NCBI GenBank assembly: GCA_963978905.1
Contig: OZ022258.1
Location: forward strand, 40,656,591 to 40,720,590
Reading direction: 5' to 3'
Length of the DNA: 64,000 nucleotides
DNA from: Trichostrongylus colubriformis
Lineage: Eukaryota > Nematoda > Chromadorea > Rhabditida > Trichostrongylidae
Position 1 is the stretch's first letter. Every line of letters begins with the position of its first letter. The notes under the pieces are model-generated. The model was not told the origin of the DNA. It was given only the letters and a program-made list of their open reading frames with translations, and ran no database searches. The position numbers and the translations under genes were made by a program. Below are positions 43,001-54,092 of the stretch, piece after piece.

Positions 43001-45289
43001 CCTTTTCAAGGAAGGTGACAGCCGTGATGCAGCGGACCATTTTCGCTGCTTGCTTTTAGTGTGCCATGTTCGAAGCTGCTCACTGGCAGGTTCTGTATTA
43101 GGCAGTTGAAATGCTCGCGTGTCTTGGAGAAACGCGTGGAATTTGTGAGGGTACTCTTCCATTGCATGAATGGGCTTCTTTATGTCGTGTAGGCCGCCTA
43201 CTGCTGCTGCTAAAAAACCGAGAGAATCTGTTTTCTATCGAAACGCTTTGACAGTGACAATCTATTCCCTCTCCTATTACTTTAAATGAGGATCTCTGCT
43301 GGTTGACGGTGCCCTTTTATGCCATGACTGAAGTGTTGTAAATTGTGAAGTGCCTGCCCGATTCTCGTGAATATGCGCCATATTAAAGCACGTTTGCGAA
43401 TAATGTTTCTTAGAGACCAAGTATAAAGTTCATGGTCTGCACATCATAGAATGATCGAATTAGCGAATGACATTCTTGGATGCATCGTGCCAGCTGTCTA
43501 CATCACACCTTTCAATGTTCCAGGCGCGCTTCATTCCACTCCATTTCCTGCAACGATCACATATGGCATTGGATGGAGCATTTTCAAACGTGGCGTTTAT
43601 GTGGCAAAAAAGCTTGCGAGCCATGATATGATAAGATGGGACAGATCTGATAGTGCAGACGACGTTAGCAGGGCAAACCTTATGATATCGATGGGATTTG
43701 CGTGCGGCGATTAGGCTTATGGTCCTCGTACGAGAGTTGTGGTCAGAGACCTAATTCTTGCTGGTCTTGAAGAAACTCCAGGATCTCTACTTTCTGTAGC
43801 GAGTGCGACAACGCTCACAATTTGATGCGAGGTGTGCCTTCAGGACGTGGTTAGATGCCTACTTCTTCTGCTTTTAGCTTCAGTTTTCCCCTACATTAGC
43901 AGGTTTTGATTATTTTAGCTTAAGCCACTCAATTCACTCTCCTATTAGTGGGTCCATGAAACTGTATGAAGACTTTCATATGATAGTCTAAGTATTCAGG
44001 ACAAAAAGGACAACACGGTAGCGCTCATGACGACTCATCAGATAGCGACTGGTAAGTAAGAGGATGTGTTGGCGACAAAGTTTCAACAGTTGCCATAACA
44101 GTGTATTGTATGTATACAAAAAGCGGCAAAAGTATCGTCAGCTTGACAAAGCCTTGCCACACTCAGAACGAGTGCGATCAACATGAGTTCAATTTGTATG
44201 TGAATCGAAATAAAGTCCCATCAAACATCTTACAATATGTACTCCCCCAGCATTCGGCACTTGCCTTCGGCTCGAACACAATAAAGAACGCGGTGGGTGA
44301 AACATTTACTATTGGTCGCAGATGATCGTCATGCAAATCGTCCTATACTTCCGTAATTTCGAAAGCAGAATTCAAATTGTGAGTAGCTGCCCCTCGAAAC
44401 GTTTAATACGGCATGGTTGAGCAGCTTTACATTCAAGTACTCTGAAGGGATGTTGCTGTGGTGGGGTACCGTGGTGCATCCAACAGCCCCGGTCCATTAG
44501 ATGGGATCACATTAACAGTGGTTTCAGAATAGCCTCCACGACTTCGAATATTTTTCTTGCAGTGTCAGAGGGCAACACCTCTACTCCTCGAAATTTATTC
44601 GAATTCCTGACGTTTATTTTGGGAAGAATCGCACGACTTGCCTTCGTCCGACCTCTTCTTTGCCTTCTTCTTCAGTGTATGAGGGCCAGATATATTCTTA
44701 CCAAATTATAGGGACACAATACAAGATTTTAATCATTTATATTTCGAGCAAGATTCTGTTGATATCCTCTTTCTAGCTGATATGGCAAAGCTTTGCCATG
44801 CGAGGGGTCAGTAATTCAGCTGCACCCTATACATGCATATGCATTCGTTAATAAGGGCATCATACTCAAGACATAAATTTCAGGACTATCTTCCTTATTC
44901 TTTGTATTGTGGCAGCCATCTTGATAATTATTATGATTCCGCTCCTGCTCTATTGTCTAGTGTTAGCTGGTAAACGGCAAAAGAGGAATAGCAGGCGAAG
45001 CAGAGGTTCAGCCGGCAAGAGTTCGAGAAGCAAGAGTAGAGCCAAAAAATCGGCTAAAACTAAAAAAGGAGGAAAAAGGAAGAGAGCGTCAAGTAGCAGG
45101 AAAAGTGAGAGTACCACATCCGGCACAACTGGCACAAGTGGCAAGAGTGACAGAGGTGGAAAATCGACTACTGATAGCCCTACTGCAAAATCGGGCACAA
45201 CTACAACTAAGTCTCGCACGCCTGAATCTAAAAAGAAAGGTGGGAGAAATAAGAAAAGCAACAAACGATCGAGGAGAAGCAGATACTGA
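37014..45289 (+). CDS. Putative type I membrane protein with basic tail, multi-exon
   Basis: Five plus-strand exons join with consistent phases: 37014-37114, 38813-38899, 39175-39271, 44102-44195 and 44884-45289 (TGA). Donors are GTGGGC, GTAAGC, GTGAGT and GTATGT. The first encodes a signal-peptide core (VAVVLVAWIASPLVEA) and then AIKCFRG. The next three encode a short ectodomain with scattered Cys (MCAY, PCAF, ECVRD, YCMY, PCHTQNECDQ). The last encodes one transmembrane segment (ILCIVAAILIIIMIPLLLY) followed by about 100 residues rich in Lys, Arg, Ser and Thr. The visible protein is about 260 residues. Seven ectodomain Cys is an odd number, and no ATG is in frame, so at least one exon is probably missing. 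The Cys spacing is reminiscent of nematode ET-module or Ly6-like small ectodomains, but I cannot assign a family or function. Confidence 0.55.
37115..38812. other. Intron-like stretch, no feature
   Basis: This lies between two exons of the membrane-protein model. A 99-codon frame at 38513-38812 could be an extra exon, but no splice pair supports it. Confidence 0.3.
39272..41169. other. Intron-like stretch, no feature
   Basis: Left part of a 4.8 kb intron of the membrane-protein model. No supported feature. Confidence 0.3.
41170..42540. mobile_element. Long-TIR DNA element in an intron
   Basis: The left arm (41170 to about 41280) has tctttagttcataaagta, acggtaggt, acggtaagataa, ttacaggtcacttc and ctgcctatgggatgacc. 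The right arm (about 42405-42540) carries the complements of all these blocks in mirrored order. TA flanks both ends (41168-41169 and 42541-42542). It is 1371 bp long. Open frames at 41557-42245 are Pro/Ser-rich low-complexity translations with no transposase signature, so it looks non-autonomous. Confidence 0.8.
42546..42592. repeat. Two tandem 28-bp units
   Basis: gatgtcctctcaacgagagcc occurs at about 42571, and the same run starting from atgtcc occurs at about 42545. Each unit also contains the small palindrome ctctcaacgagag. Confidence 0.6.
42593..44101. other. Intron-like stretch, no feature
   Basis: Right part of the long intron. A plus-strand frame at 43451-43714 has no known domain or clear splice sites. 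Confidence 0.3.
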
Positions 45290-46478
45290 TAGACTGCCCC
45301 TAGTGTACTGACGTTTATTCTAAGACAGCATAAAGCGTTTTATGTATCTGATCAACATTCTGGATGTAATACATTTTCTACGCTTTAGCGCAAAAGGTCC
45401 AGTCTTATACGAGCACACATAACGCGGCGTAATCCCTCACTGCAATTAAATGGTGTGACCTGTCATAATCTCGACTCCAGCTACCTCGGCGGCAATTACG
45501 CCAGTCGCAAAGGGGCGGCTTCGTTGGCCTTGTAAGAAAGGCGACTCTCGGTACGCAGCTTATGCGGAAAGAGGAAAGGAGGAAAGCTCCGGTGTGGGTG
45601 TCATAGTTAAAGTCAAATAATTATAGTAAAGTTCCGTCCATCTGTTTCCGCTGACACTGAGGGATACTGAGCCTACCTATAAATCCCGTCACTGAGGACG
45701 GGTCTTTTTCGAAGGCAATAGTAGGGACGGTTAACATCGCATATGAAAGGAAAATCGAAGTGCTCAGTAGTGCAGAAACTAAGAAAAACGAAGCAGAGCG
45801 GTTGAAAACTCCAGAATTATGCATTCTTCCCACCGTTCATCCCGAGGGGTGGGCACGATAACAAGGGCGAGCCACATTGAAAAGGCTGACTACTGGTGGG
45901 AATGGCGTTTCCACCAATGTTCAGAGGTGCTCTCAAGCCACATATGATCATCTAGGTGAACATCAAGAGCCCTCATTACCCACATTACCCCTTTTAACTG
46001 CTACAATAATCCCTTGTTCACCTTACCATCTACCTGTCTTTACCTCCAACCTTATTCCTACCCTTCAAGACAATAAGGAGCCATAGCAAATGACTGCGAG
46101 TTCTCGAGCTAACGTCTGTGCACTCAATACCACTTTCTATAGCTCCCTGTTCCCTTTCTAAAATCTCCTTTCACGTGATCTCATCCTACAGTACATCCTA
46201 CTTATCTCTTGGCTGTACCGGAACCCAACTACGCATTTCCACTTTAAGCACCATCCACTGAGGATAGGCTCACTCCTCAATGGACTGCGCAAAATCTCCT
46301 CTTTCTTCCATATTCCATCTCTGACCACAAACCATTCCCCTCCCTGGCTCAGGCAGTTCCAAAACTAAATTTAAACTTTTCGGCTGATCATTTCAGAGCA
46401 CGAACCGCCCACATCTTCAATGGGAGGAGCTCACAACAAAAACTTGTAGTTGGATTCGAGCACAACCTAGACGGCCTA
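45290..46478. other. No gene recognised
   Basis: Probable 3' flank of the membrane-protein gene, followed by pyrimidine-rich sequence. No clear polyadenylation signal close to the stop was seen. Confidence 0.35.
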
Positions 46479-47489
46479 GAGGGTCCGTTCAAGGCGCCAT
46501 CTAGACAAGAATTTTCCCATAAAATTACAAATTTTTGCAGCATGTCATGGATCATTCGAAAGAATTTTTTCTGCTCTATAAAATGACCTGTTCAGTTTCT
46601 GTGAGCGTCATAATGGAACCGATTTTTAAGCTGGCAAAGTGGTTGGTTCAGTCGTCAAAAATCGACCAAACCGGCAGCTGATCAAAAAAACACTATATTT
46701 TACTGTAGGAAAATTAGCCAATCGTGTGTCCCGTACTTAGCCCCAATCTCTTCTGCACCTTTCACTAACTGGTTGCTTGACAAGGCAGGTCGCTCTTTTT
46801 TCACATTTATTTTTCCGTCACAACTCGATGATTTTTGGCAATTTCGAACCAAGGTAAGAAAATTTTCTTAAACAATCAGTTGAAAGAGTAGTGAAACGTC
46901 ATGAGTAGGGACCGGGAAACATCAGAGACCGGATTTCTTGAGTTTCTGTTGGAAAAGTAAAATGCGCAGTAATGCCAACTGCGCCGCTATCACACATTTT
47001 TAATATTCAATACGAATCACAGCGAAAACAAAAACGAAACACATTTTTGATAAAGCAGACAGAATGCTTCCGAATGGTTCATGAAGCAATGCTGAGCAAG
47101 GGATTTGAAAGGAAAAATTTCATTCTGAATAAGCTTGAGTGCTTTCGGAAAAAGGATTTGAAAAAAAACGACGCGACTTATTGATCAACCAAGTTTTGGA
47201 AATTGCAGAAGAGGTCGGGGCTAAGCACGGAACATATGACTTGTAGATTTTCCTAAAGTGGAAAGTAGTATTTTAATTAATTACCGGTCTAGCAAGTTTT
47301 TGTCGCTGCACCTAACTCTTCGCCAGCCTGAAAGTCGGCCCCACTCTAGAATACTCAAAAACTAAACATCAATTTTTGTAGAGCAGAAAAATCTCTTTCA
47401 CATGATACATGAGATGCCGCAAAAACCTACAACCCTACAAGAAAAATTTTTCCATGAAAAAACGACATTACTTATGGAATGACCCTATA
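46479..47489. mobile_element. Degraded TIR element
   Basis: About 110 bp at each end pair with gaps. On the left are gggtccgttcaagg, aagaattttcccat, aatttttgcagcatgtcatgg and attttttctgctctataaaa. The right end carries the complements of these in mirrored order (gagcagaaaaatctctttc, gagatgccgcaaaaacc, gaaaaatttttccat, ggaatgaccc). The outer gggtcattccataag of the right end resembles mariner-type termini. Internal frames are short and unrecognised. Confidence 0.6.
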
Positions 47490-47574
47490 GCTTAGTTTCT
47501 GCCCTTTGCGAGCGCACCTCTTTCGAAAGATTATCTCTGACCTTAGCTCAACCTTTCCTGAGGTCTGATTCTAG

Positions 47575-47935
47575 GAACTGAATGAGAAATTTTTCACTTG
47601 AGTACCAAATGTCTCAACGTACTTTCCGCCCATTGTAGACAGGGTTCTGCATGGTTGGTCTGTACGACGTATACATCTTGGCTAATGTCCCACCCATAGC
47701 AGCTTGAACGGATTCTCTAGGTAGTGCTGGAACCGACCTGCGAATTTTCGTTGTAAACCCATTGAAATACTGTTCTCCAACTGAAGGTTTTTTTCCATTA
47801 CTTCCAGCAGCCAATGGCTGACCTTCTCCGAATTCCGAATTCTCTTCACTTTTGAGCCGTTTTGGAACAGGAATGAAAATTTTTCACTCGAGCACTGAAT
47901 GTTTCAGCGCCAATCCGCCCACAGTGGGTGGGAGT
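47575..47935. repeat. Two diverged direct repeats
   Basis: aatttttcacttgagtacca followed by aatgtctcaacg and ccgcccattgt (47588-47637) recurs as aatttttcactcgagcactg, aatgtttcagcg and ccgcccacagt (about 47877-47925). The copies lie about 290 bp apart in the same orientation. Confidence 0.65.
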
Positions 47936-48084
47936 AGTCTTGTTTATGTGCGCTACTCACTTCCTCACCTATGCACTTTCTGTGCCACACTTGATCCGAC
48001 CTTTACAGGTTGTCCTTCAGGTAATTCCGAATTTCGTGACAAGCAGGCGGACAGACAAACTGAACGGACAGTATACATACTAGT

Positions 48085-49290
48085 CGGCTGGAGCACCCCA
48101 CCGCGCGCAATTTATGGCGATGTTGTGCCAAATGGGTTCGATTGACAAGACCTTGTGATTGTGTACAAAAAGGGGTTCAATTTACCTCTTCTCTGCTTTC
48201 AGCTAAGCTTTAAAAAACCGTTCCGTAGAAATAGTCCGGTCGCTTTTCATGGAACCCATTTTGCACCTCATCGACATGAATCGCGCGCAGTAGTGTGCGC
48301 CAGCCAACAGATTTAGCTGAAGTGGTCACTAGTGGAAGTTTGGATAGTTTAGGGATCAATAGGTATGTATTTGATTGCATCGATGACGATTTGTTCACTT
48401 GCTGAGCACCTAACTCCTGCATGTTGGTGGTAGATTCATGTCTCAGCTATCGATAGTTATTGTTTTTGTAAACATGCATCACTATTTAGATTTTTACATA
48501 GTCTAGCGGTCGATACCCAGTAATGTTGCTGGAATCGCTTTTGAAGTGATTCTGACTGAACCGCTTACTTTGCTATCACAAATCTAGACCGTGGCTTGAT
48601 CATCCGTAGGTCGGAGTATCAAGAGACATGCACTATTATTTAGAACCTTAGGCAATTTAGCGGTCGATACATTGGCAACTGATATCAGAATAAACAGAAT
48701 ATGTTCACTCAGCGGTCCTATAGTAGTAGCAAGTGGTGTATCAATTTTATCACTCCACTTCCTAGCGGCTCTTATCTGCCCCTGTAGGTCGCTATTAGTT
48801 TCGAAAAGTCACCGTCAAGGACATCGTACTCTGCAATGCCTGTGCGTGTGAACATTTCACTGTTAGCCAGAAGAGCGAACCACTCTAGGTGACATTTGTC
48901 TTTCGACGCTCCTTTTGGAATGTTATCAACCAATCTTAATTTGGATCACCCACTATCAATGTCGCCGTTCCACCCTGCTGAGCGTTATTAATGTCAGCGC
49001 TCTGGGATCAGCTCTAAAGGCGAAACGGATTGGGCGTGGCGACATTTGCTATTTCACGCCCCTAAACGTATTTTATCAACCGTTATCAATTTGGATCGTC
49101 CACTGTTAATGTCCCTGTTCCACCCTGTTGCACACCTATGAGTGTCAGCGCTTTGGGATCTACGCGAAAGGCGGAACGGATTTGGCCACATTCACGTTTC
49201 GAGGCCTGTTGTCAGCCCTTAATATAATAGCAGCTATCACCGGCTGTTCGCAACCGCTACGGTCCTTTTACCATCCTCTACATCACTTGT
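48085..49290. repeat. Composite dispersed repeat, copy 2
   Basis: This follows the same order as 29027-30595: a fold-back (ccgcgcgcaatttatggcga to 48128, complement ending gtgtgcgccagcc near 48304), then tagcggtcgatac motifs at 48504 and 48659, then two or three diverged 144-bp units from about 48915. The copy is shorter and more diverged in the array. Confidence 0.72.
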
Positions 49291-49320
49291 AAAATCCTTC
49301 TATTATATAAACCAGTAAAT

Positions 49321-49791
49321 TTGTGCGTCTGTTTGTCGGTATGTCGTTATGTAAGTATGTTTGTATGTATGTCTGTCCGTCCGCAAATGAATGATTGTGA
49401 TAAGGGAATGATGGAGCAAAGCACTGCTTTAGGTAGGGTGAAACCGATGGGTGTTTTAGTATGCGTACTCTCTCTGTTATTCTGCGGTGTCTTCGCAGTA
49501 GGTGTCGGCACACTGGGAAGGCATGCAGGTATGTTTAGTTGTAGGAGGAACAGCACCATTTGGGCTATACCGACCAGAGGGCGGGTAATTACAATAGGAA
49601 ATGAAAACGGTATCAAGCTTTTTATCAAATCATTGCCGGCTTAATTAGCTATTATAAAAAGCCGAAAGTAGAGGACCGGAAGCGTATGTTGGACCTTACA
49701 AGGGGGTACATTCTCTGATCTCTGTGACTAATGGGAGGCATCAATGGATTTGCGGATTAGTGTGAATTAAACAGTGTTATACTACAATCCT
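49321..49791. repeat. Dispersed repeat, uninterrupted paralogue
   Basis: The repeat starts ttgtgcgtctgtttgtcggt and runs through ccgtccgcaaatgaatgatt, gtgtcggcacactgg, cattgccggcttaattagct, ttctctgatctctgtgac and gtggatttgcgg-like sequence. The same order is found at 50705-51112 plus 53922-54050, where a LINE interrupts it. This copy shows the empty site at about 49631-49650. Confidence 0.78.
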
Positions 49792-49892
49792 TGCTGAATA
49801 ATATCGTTGAGCAGCTCCTGTCAACGATATTATTCAGCATTTCTCAAACAGCTGCTATTTTATATAGCAGCTGTTCAAGAAATGCTGATTCA
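49792..49892. repeat. Overlapping hairpins
   Basis: A perfect 19-bp stem, tgctgaataatatcgttga (49792-49810) with its complement (49821-49839), has a 10-base loop. Directly after it, aacagctgctat (49847-49858) pairs with atagcagctgtt (49864-49875). The outer sequence tcagcatttct also pairs with agaaatgctga, so the middle strand can pair either left or right. Confidence 0.85.
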
Positions 49893-50075
49893 CTCCTTAA
49901 ACAGCCACTATATAAAATAAAATAAAATAAATTGCTTAATTTCAGGCTCGAGAAAGGCGCTAGGTGCCGAAAGCTCGCCTTTAAGCTCAAAAATCATTTC
50001 GCATCCTTTTGTGAAACTTTTGAGTCTTTTGATAATAAAATTTTGGAGCCTCAAATCGTTCATCACACATTCTTT

Positions 50076-50339
50076 TCATATTTTTAAATACCGCTTTTTC
50101 TCTCCAAATTGCGTTCCAGCAATCTCATCTGTACATACACATGTAGTACAAGTCCACACGCATCTATAGGTATTATTCTCTTCCATCTCCCGGATAACCT
50201 TCTCCTTCAAAATAAACATATCAAAGGTCAACCTCATTTTCAATACAAAAATTTTTCTTTGAATGGCGTTAGACAGGGAAAGGAAAAGGTGATAATTCGA
50301 TTCAGCAAGGTCATTGCTATAAGGTGGATGGGGCAGCAA
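50076..50339 (-). pseudogene. Mariner transposase C-terminal fragment
   Basis: 87 codons start just before HPPYSNDLAESNYHLF. The catalytic Asp of SPDLAP is kept, but the following PSD has become ESN. The tail (VIREMEENNTYRC) is typical in length for the end of a mariner protein. The N-terminal domains are absent. Confidence 0.72.
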
Positions 50340-50672
50340 TTTTTATCCAAGCACGAGAATTTTTTGGCGAAGTGACTCGTTAAAAAATTCTCGAGCCTGG
50401 ATAAAAATTGCTGCCCCATCCACCTTACAGCACTGATCTTGCTCCATCGAATTCACCTTTTCCTTTCCCTGTCTAACGCCATTCAAAGAGAAATTTTTAA
50501 ATTGAAAATGAGGTTGACCTTTGATATGTTTATTTTGCCGAAAAAGGTTATCCGGGAGATGGAAGGCAATAATACCTATAGATGCGTGTGGACTTGTACT
50601 ACATGTGTATGTACAGAAGAGATTGCTGGAAAGCAGTTTGGAGGAAAAAGCGGTATTTAAAAATACGAAAAG
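50076..50672. repeat. Palindrome of mariner transposase 3' ends
   Basis: Two arms of about 290 bp meet at 50374 with almost no spacer. Identity is high by eye, including ccatccaccttat/cagc, aggcaacctc-like, gataaccttc and tacatgtgta blocks. The left arm, read on the minus strand, has a mariner C-terminal frame (50076-50339) with HPPYSNDLAESNYHLF, matching the HPPYSPDLAPSDYHLF block that holds the last catalytic Asp. The right arm carries the same on the plus strand (50439-50660) with frame damage. It is a fold-back of one transposase end, not a complete element. Confidence 0.85.
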
Positions 50673-50704
50673 AGTTTTTAGTCTACCCAATCTAATCCAG
50701 TAAC

Positions 50705-51112
50705 TTTGTGCGTCTGTTTGTCGGTATGTCGGTCGGTATGTGAGTATGTTTGTATGTAAGTATGTGAGTATGTAAGTATGTGTGTCCGTCCGCAAATGAA
50801 TGATTGTGACAAGGGAATTATAGAGCAAAGCAACCGCTTTTTGTAGGGAGAAACCGATGGGTGCTGGAGTATCATTGTAAGGCTATGTTATCATTGTGAT
50901 AGCACCTCCTACTTATATAAACACCTATTTCGTGCACTTGCCGTCATTCTGCGGTGCGCTGATGTCGCGTAGGTGTCGGCACACTGGAATGGCATGCAGG
51001 TATGTTTAGTTATAGGAGGGACAGTACCATTTGGTTAGGCCAAGCAGGGTGTGGGTAATTGAGTAAATGAAAACTCTTTCAAATTTTAGGAGGTCATTGC
51101 CGGCTCAGTGAG
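50705..51112. repeat. Dispersed repeat, left half of interrupted copy
   Basis: Paralogue of 49321-49650, starting ttgtgcgtctgtttgtcggt, with a short tgtatg/tgagta simple-sequence expansion. It ends at the LINE insertion point; the right half resumes at 53922. Confidence 0.75.
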
Positions 51113-51251
51113 GGTGGTGGTGTCCGCTCCTCCACGTGGTGCCACTGGAAACTACCTATTCAGGGTAGGCCAAACGCGGACGATACGATTCCGGCGACAG
51201 ACCTTCGTGACGAGTCAACCGAGGAATACTCAAGTCACAACACAATGAACG

Positions 51252-51963
51252 ATGGTCACTTATGATGTAGAGGAAAAGGCTAGGGCGTACCCCGGAAGCG
51301 ACGCGCGCCTTTGTCAAATGAAAGTCAAGGGCTACCTACTGAGCAAGGGCGAAGAACGCTTGCTAGAACGAGAAACGGATGGAATTATTGTATCTGAGGA
51401 ATTCCGCGACGCCATCTTTGAAATGGAAAGATATGACGACCGTCTGATGAAAGTTGTTTTTGTCATCAAATCGCGAAAGATTCATTTCTTCACGGCATAC
51501 GCTCCACAAGCTGGATGCTCGGCTTTGGAAAAGAAAGCTTTCTGGGATTTGCTTGATTGTAAGACCACGCTAGTGATGATGAGCTCTTATTCGTTGCCGG
51601 GGATCTAAACGGGCATGTCGGGAAGCACAGTGTCGGACATCCTTGCCATGGCGGCTTTGGGTACGGCACCCAAAACGATGATGGCAACCGCATTTTGGAC
51701 TATGCCGATGCCCATGATCTCATAATACAGAACACGTGGTATATGAAACGAGATTCTCATCTAGCGACGCACCACAGTGGAAGGAACTCGTACCAAATCG
51801 ATTTCATCCTTACGAGAAGGACCGATTGCTAGCAAAGGACGTAAAGGTCATTCCTTACGAGACTGTAGCAACTCAGCATCGTCCACTCATAGGCACACTC
51901 TCACTGCGACCACCAAAGCATAAGTATGCGGAGCATACTGGTCCAGCGAGGATAAAGTGGTGA
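51252..51963 (+). pseudogene. LINE endonuclease remnant
   Basis: The frame 51252-51608 contains a GIIVSEEFRD strand and FFTAYAPQAGCS. After a frameshift near 51590 the next pieces read AGDLNGHVGKH and later ILDYADAHDL, SYQIDFIL. These are endonuclease/exonuclease/phosphatase motifs. The first motif with the catalytic Asn and the QETKW Glu motif are not visible. Confidence 0.72.
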
Positions 51964-52314
51964 GTTCAGAGAGAACGAAGTTGAAGTAATTGGACGGGTA
52001 GCACTGCCGAACATCACTTCTGTTGAAGATACCTGGATCGCGGCAAAGAAGAACATCTTAGCAGCTGCTTGTACAGTACTGGGCTACACAAAGCCCGGTA
52101 GAAAGCGCATCAGTAAGGAAGCATGGCTGTGGACAGAAGAAGTTCAGTCCTGCGTAAGAGAGAAAGAGGCATTATACCACGCTTATCTTCAAGATAGGAC
52201 TGCTGAAAACTGGACCGATTATCGCTTCGCGAAAGCAAAAGCGAAGAAAGCTGTAGCGGAAACTAAGGCGGCCCGATTTGAAGAGCTGTACCGCAAGCTG
52301 GACACTCGTGAAGG

Positions 52315-53805
52315 TTGAAAGATCTGTACAAACTTGTGAAATCACGAAACCGAAGGACTGAGGATACTGAGAAATTCTACGGTATCATGGGCGAGAAAGG
52401 ACAGCTTCTGTCAAACCCTCCAGATATTCGTGAAAGATGGAGAGCATACTTCGAAAGAATTTCATCTGAGGAGTTTGCTCACCCGCCGATAGGGGATGCA
52501 GTCCCATCAGAGAGGGCTGTCCCCATGATCACTCCTGCAGAGGTTACAGAAGCGCTGAAGAAGATGAACAATGGTAAGGCAACCGGACCTGACGACATCG
52601 CTGCCGAAATTTGGAAGTCAAGTCTTTGGGATCCGTCCATCTGGCTGTCCTCACTATTCAACCTGATAGTGAAAGAGCGTTGCGTCCTCAAGGATTGGAC
52701 TTCAAGCACAACCATTCCAATCTTCAAGAGGGAGGGTTCTCCAGCAGAATGTTCGAATTATCGGCCGGTACGGCTCCTCAGTCACACCATGAAGGTTTTC
52801 GAGAGAATTCTGGATAAGCGCGTACGTAATATCGTTACACTTAGCGCTAACCAGTGCGGCTTTGTACGCAACCGCAGCACGACTGATGCAATATATGCGG
52901 CTAGGCTGCTCGTTGAGAAGCACCGAGAAAAGTTAAAGACGGTGCATCTAGGATTTCTCGATCTGGAGAAAGCGTTTGACCGTGTACCGCACAATGCGAT
53001 ATGGTACGCGTTGAGGAAACACAATGTTCCAGAGGAATTAGTGGAGTGGATGAAGCTGCTGTACAGGAACTCCACCAGTTGCGTGAGAACGGCAGCGGGA
53101 AATCAAAGCCTTGCCAAATCACCGTAGGCGTACATCAAGGCTCCGCGTTGTCCCCACTACTCTTCAATATAGTCCTGGACGTTGTGACTAGAAACCTGCA
53201 ACAACCTGTGCCTTGGACGCTGATGTATGCCGACGATGTCATGCTCGCATCCGAGGACTGGCTCAGCTTACAACTGCAGGTCCAATCTTGGAATGACAGA
53301 TTGGCGCGACTCGGACTGCGGCTGAAAGCAAAAAAGTCAGTGTACCTGACAAACGATACGTCGTTTCTTGGAATCGTACAAGTGGAGGGCATAGATTTGC
53401 CAAGGTCAAGTGCATTCTGCTATCTGGGGTCGAATCGCTCAAGACGGGAACGTCATGGACGAGGTCAAATCAAGAATATCGGCAGCGTGGCACAAGTGGC
53501 GAACAGCAACTGGTGTTCTCTACGACAGGAAGGTCAGCACCAAGCTGAAGTCAAAAATATATCGGACAGTTACGCGACCCGTAGCGTTATTCGGTTCTGA
53601 GTGTTGGCCAGTTACGAAAGAGGCTGAAAGACGCCTAGGCGTCATGGAAACAAAAATGCTGAGATGGTCTTCTGGTCTGACTCAACTGGACCGCATACGC
53701 AACGAAGATCTGCAAGATTGTTTTGGAGTCGTCCCAATCCAAGATAAGCTACGTGAATCCAGATTGAGATGGTACGGACATGTACTGCGTGCTGATGTAG
53801 ACTGA
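52315..53805 (+). pseudogene. LINE reverse transcriptase
   Basis: The frame 52315-53127 has the RT fingers and palm: KKMNNGKATGPDDIAAEIWK, STTIPIFKREGSPAECSNYR, GFVRNRSTTDAIYAARLL and LDLEKAFDRVPHNAIWYAL (first catalytic Asp kept). After a frameshift near 53100, VGVHQGSALSPLLFNIVLD and MYADDVML (YADD active site) follow. The 53410-53805 frame has the C-terminal RTE block with TGVLYDRKVSTKLKSKIYR, ALFGSECW and ESRLRWYGHVLR. The catalytic residues are intact but the frame is not. Confidence 0.85.
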
Positions 53806-53921
53806 CATGAAGATGGTGGGACTCCATCCTGAAGACGCCGATGACCGAATAAGATGGCGTTATCGTTCAAGCAAAGCGGACCCTGCTGTGCGGGACAAGC
53901 GCTTAGAAAAAGATGAAGAAG

Positions 53922-54050
53922 ATTGCCGGCTCAGTGAGCTATCATAAAGTGAATATAGGGCCTTAAGCGATGGTGGACTCCATAAGAGGGTATATTCTCT
54001 GATCTGTGACTGATGGGTGGCACCAGTGGATTTGCGGATAAGTGTGAATT
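53922..54050. repeat. Dispersed repeat, right half of interrupted copy
   Basis: The segment begins with the second copy of the 17-bp duplication, then ctatcataaagtg, ttctctgatctgtgactgat and gtggatttgcggataagtgt, matching 49650-49770. It stops at about 54050, where gypsy-like sequence begins. Confidence 0.7.
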
Positions 54051-54092
54051 TAACAATTTACTACGCGGCTCAGCTGATTTGAATCAGAAGCA

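Larger units (their letters stand above)
51113..53921 (+). mobile_element. RTE-type LINE with 17-bp target duplication
   Basis: The perfect duplication attgccggctcagtgag lies at 51096-51112 and 53922-53938. Between them is a 2.8 kb plus-strand element with endonuclease and reverse transcriptase pieces. Its 3' end is the short repeat-like tail gaaaaagatgaagaag, as RTE elements have instead of poly(A). The host site is a dispersed repeat with an empty paralogue at 49631. The endonuclease N-terminus is not recognisable, and the frames are broken at several points. Confidence 0.88.

Noticed and set aside
44950..45264. Leu/Phe-rich minus-strand frame
   Set aside because: It is the complement of the Lys/Arg/Ser-rich tail exon; the hydrophobic composition is a strand artefact.
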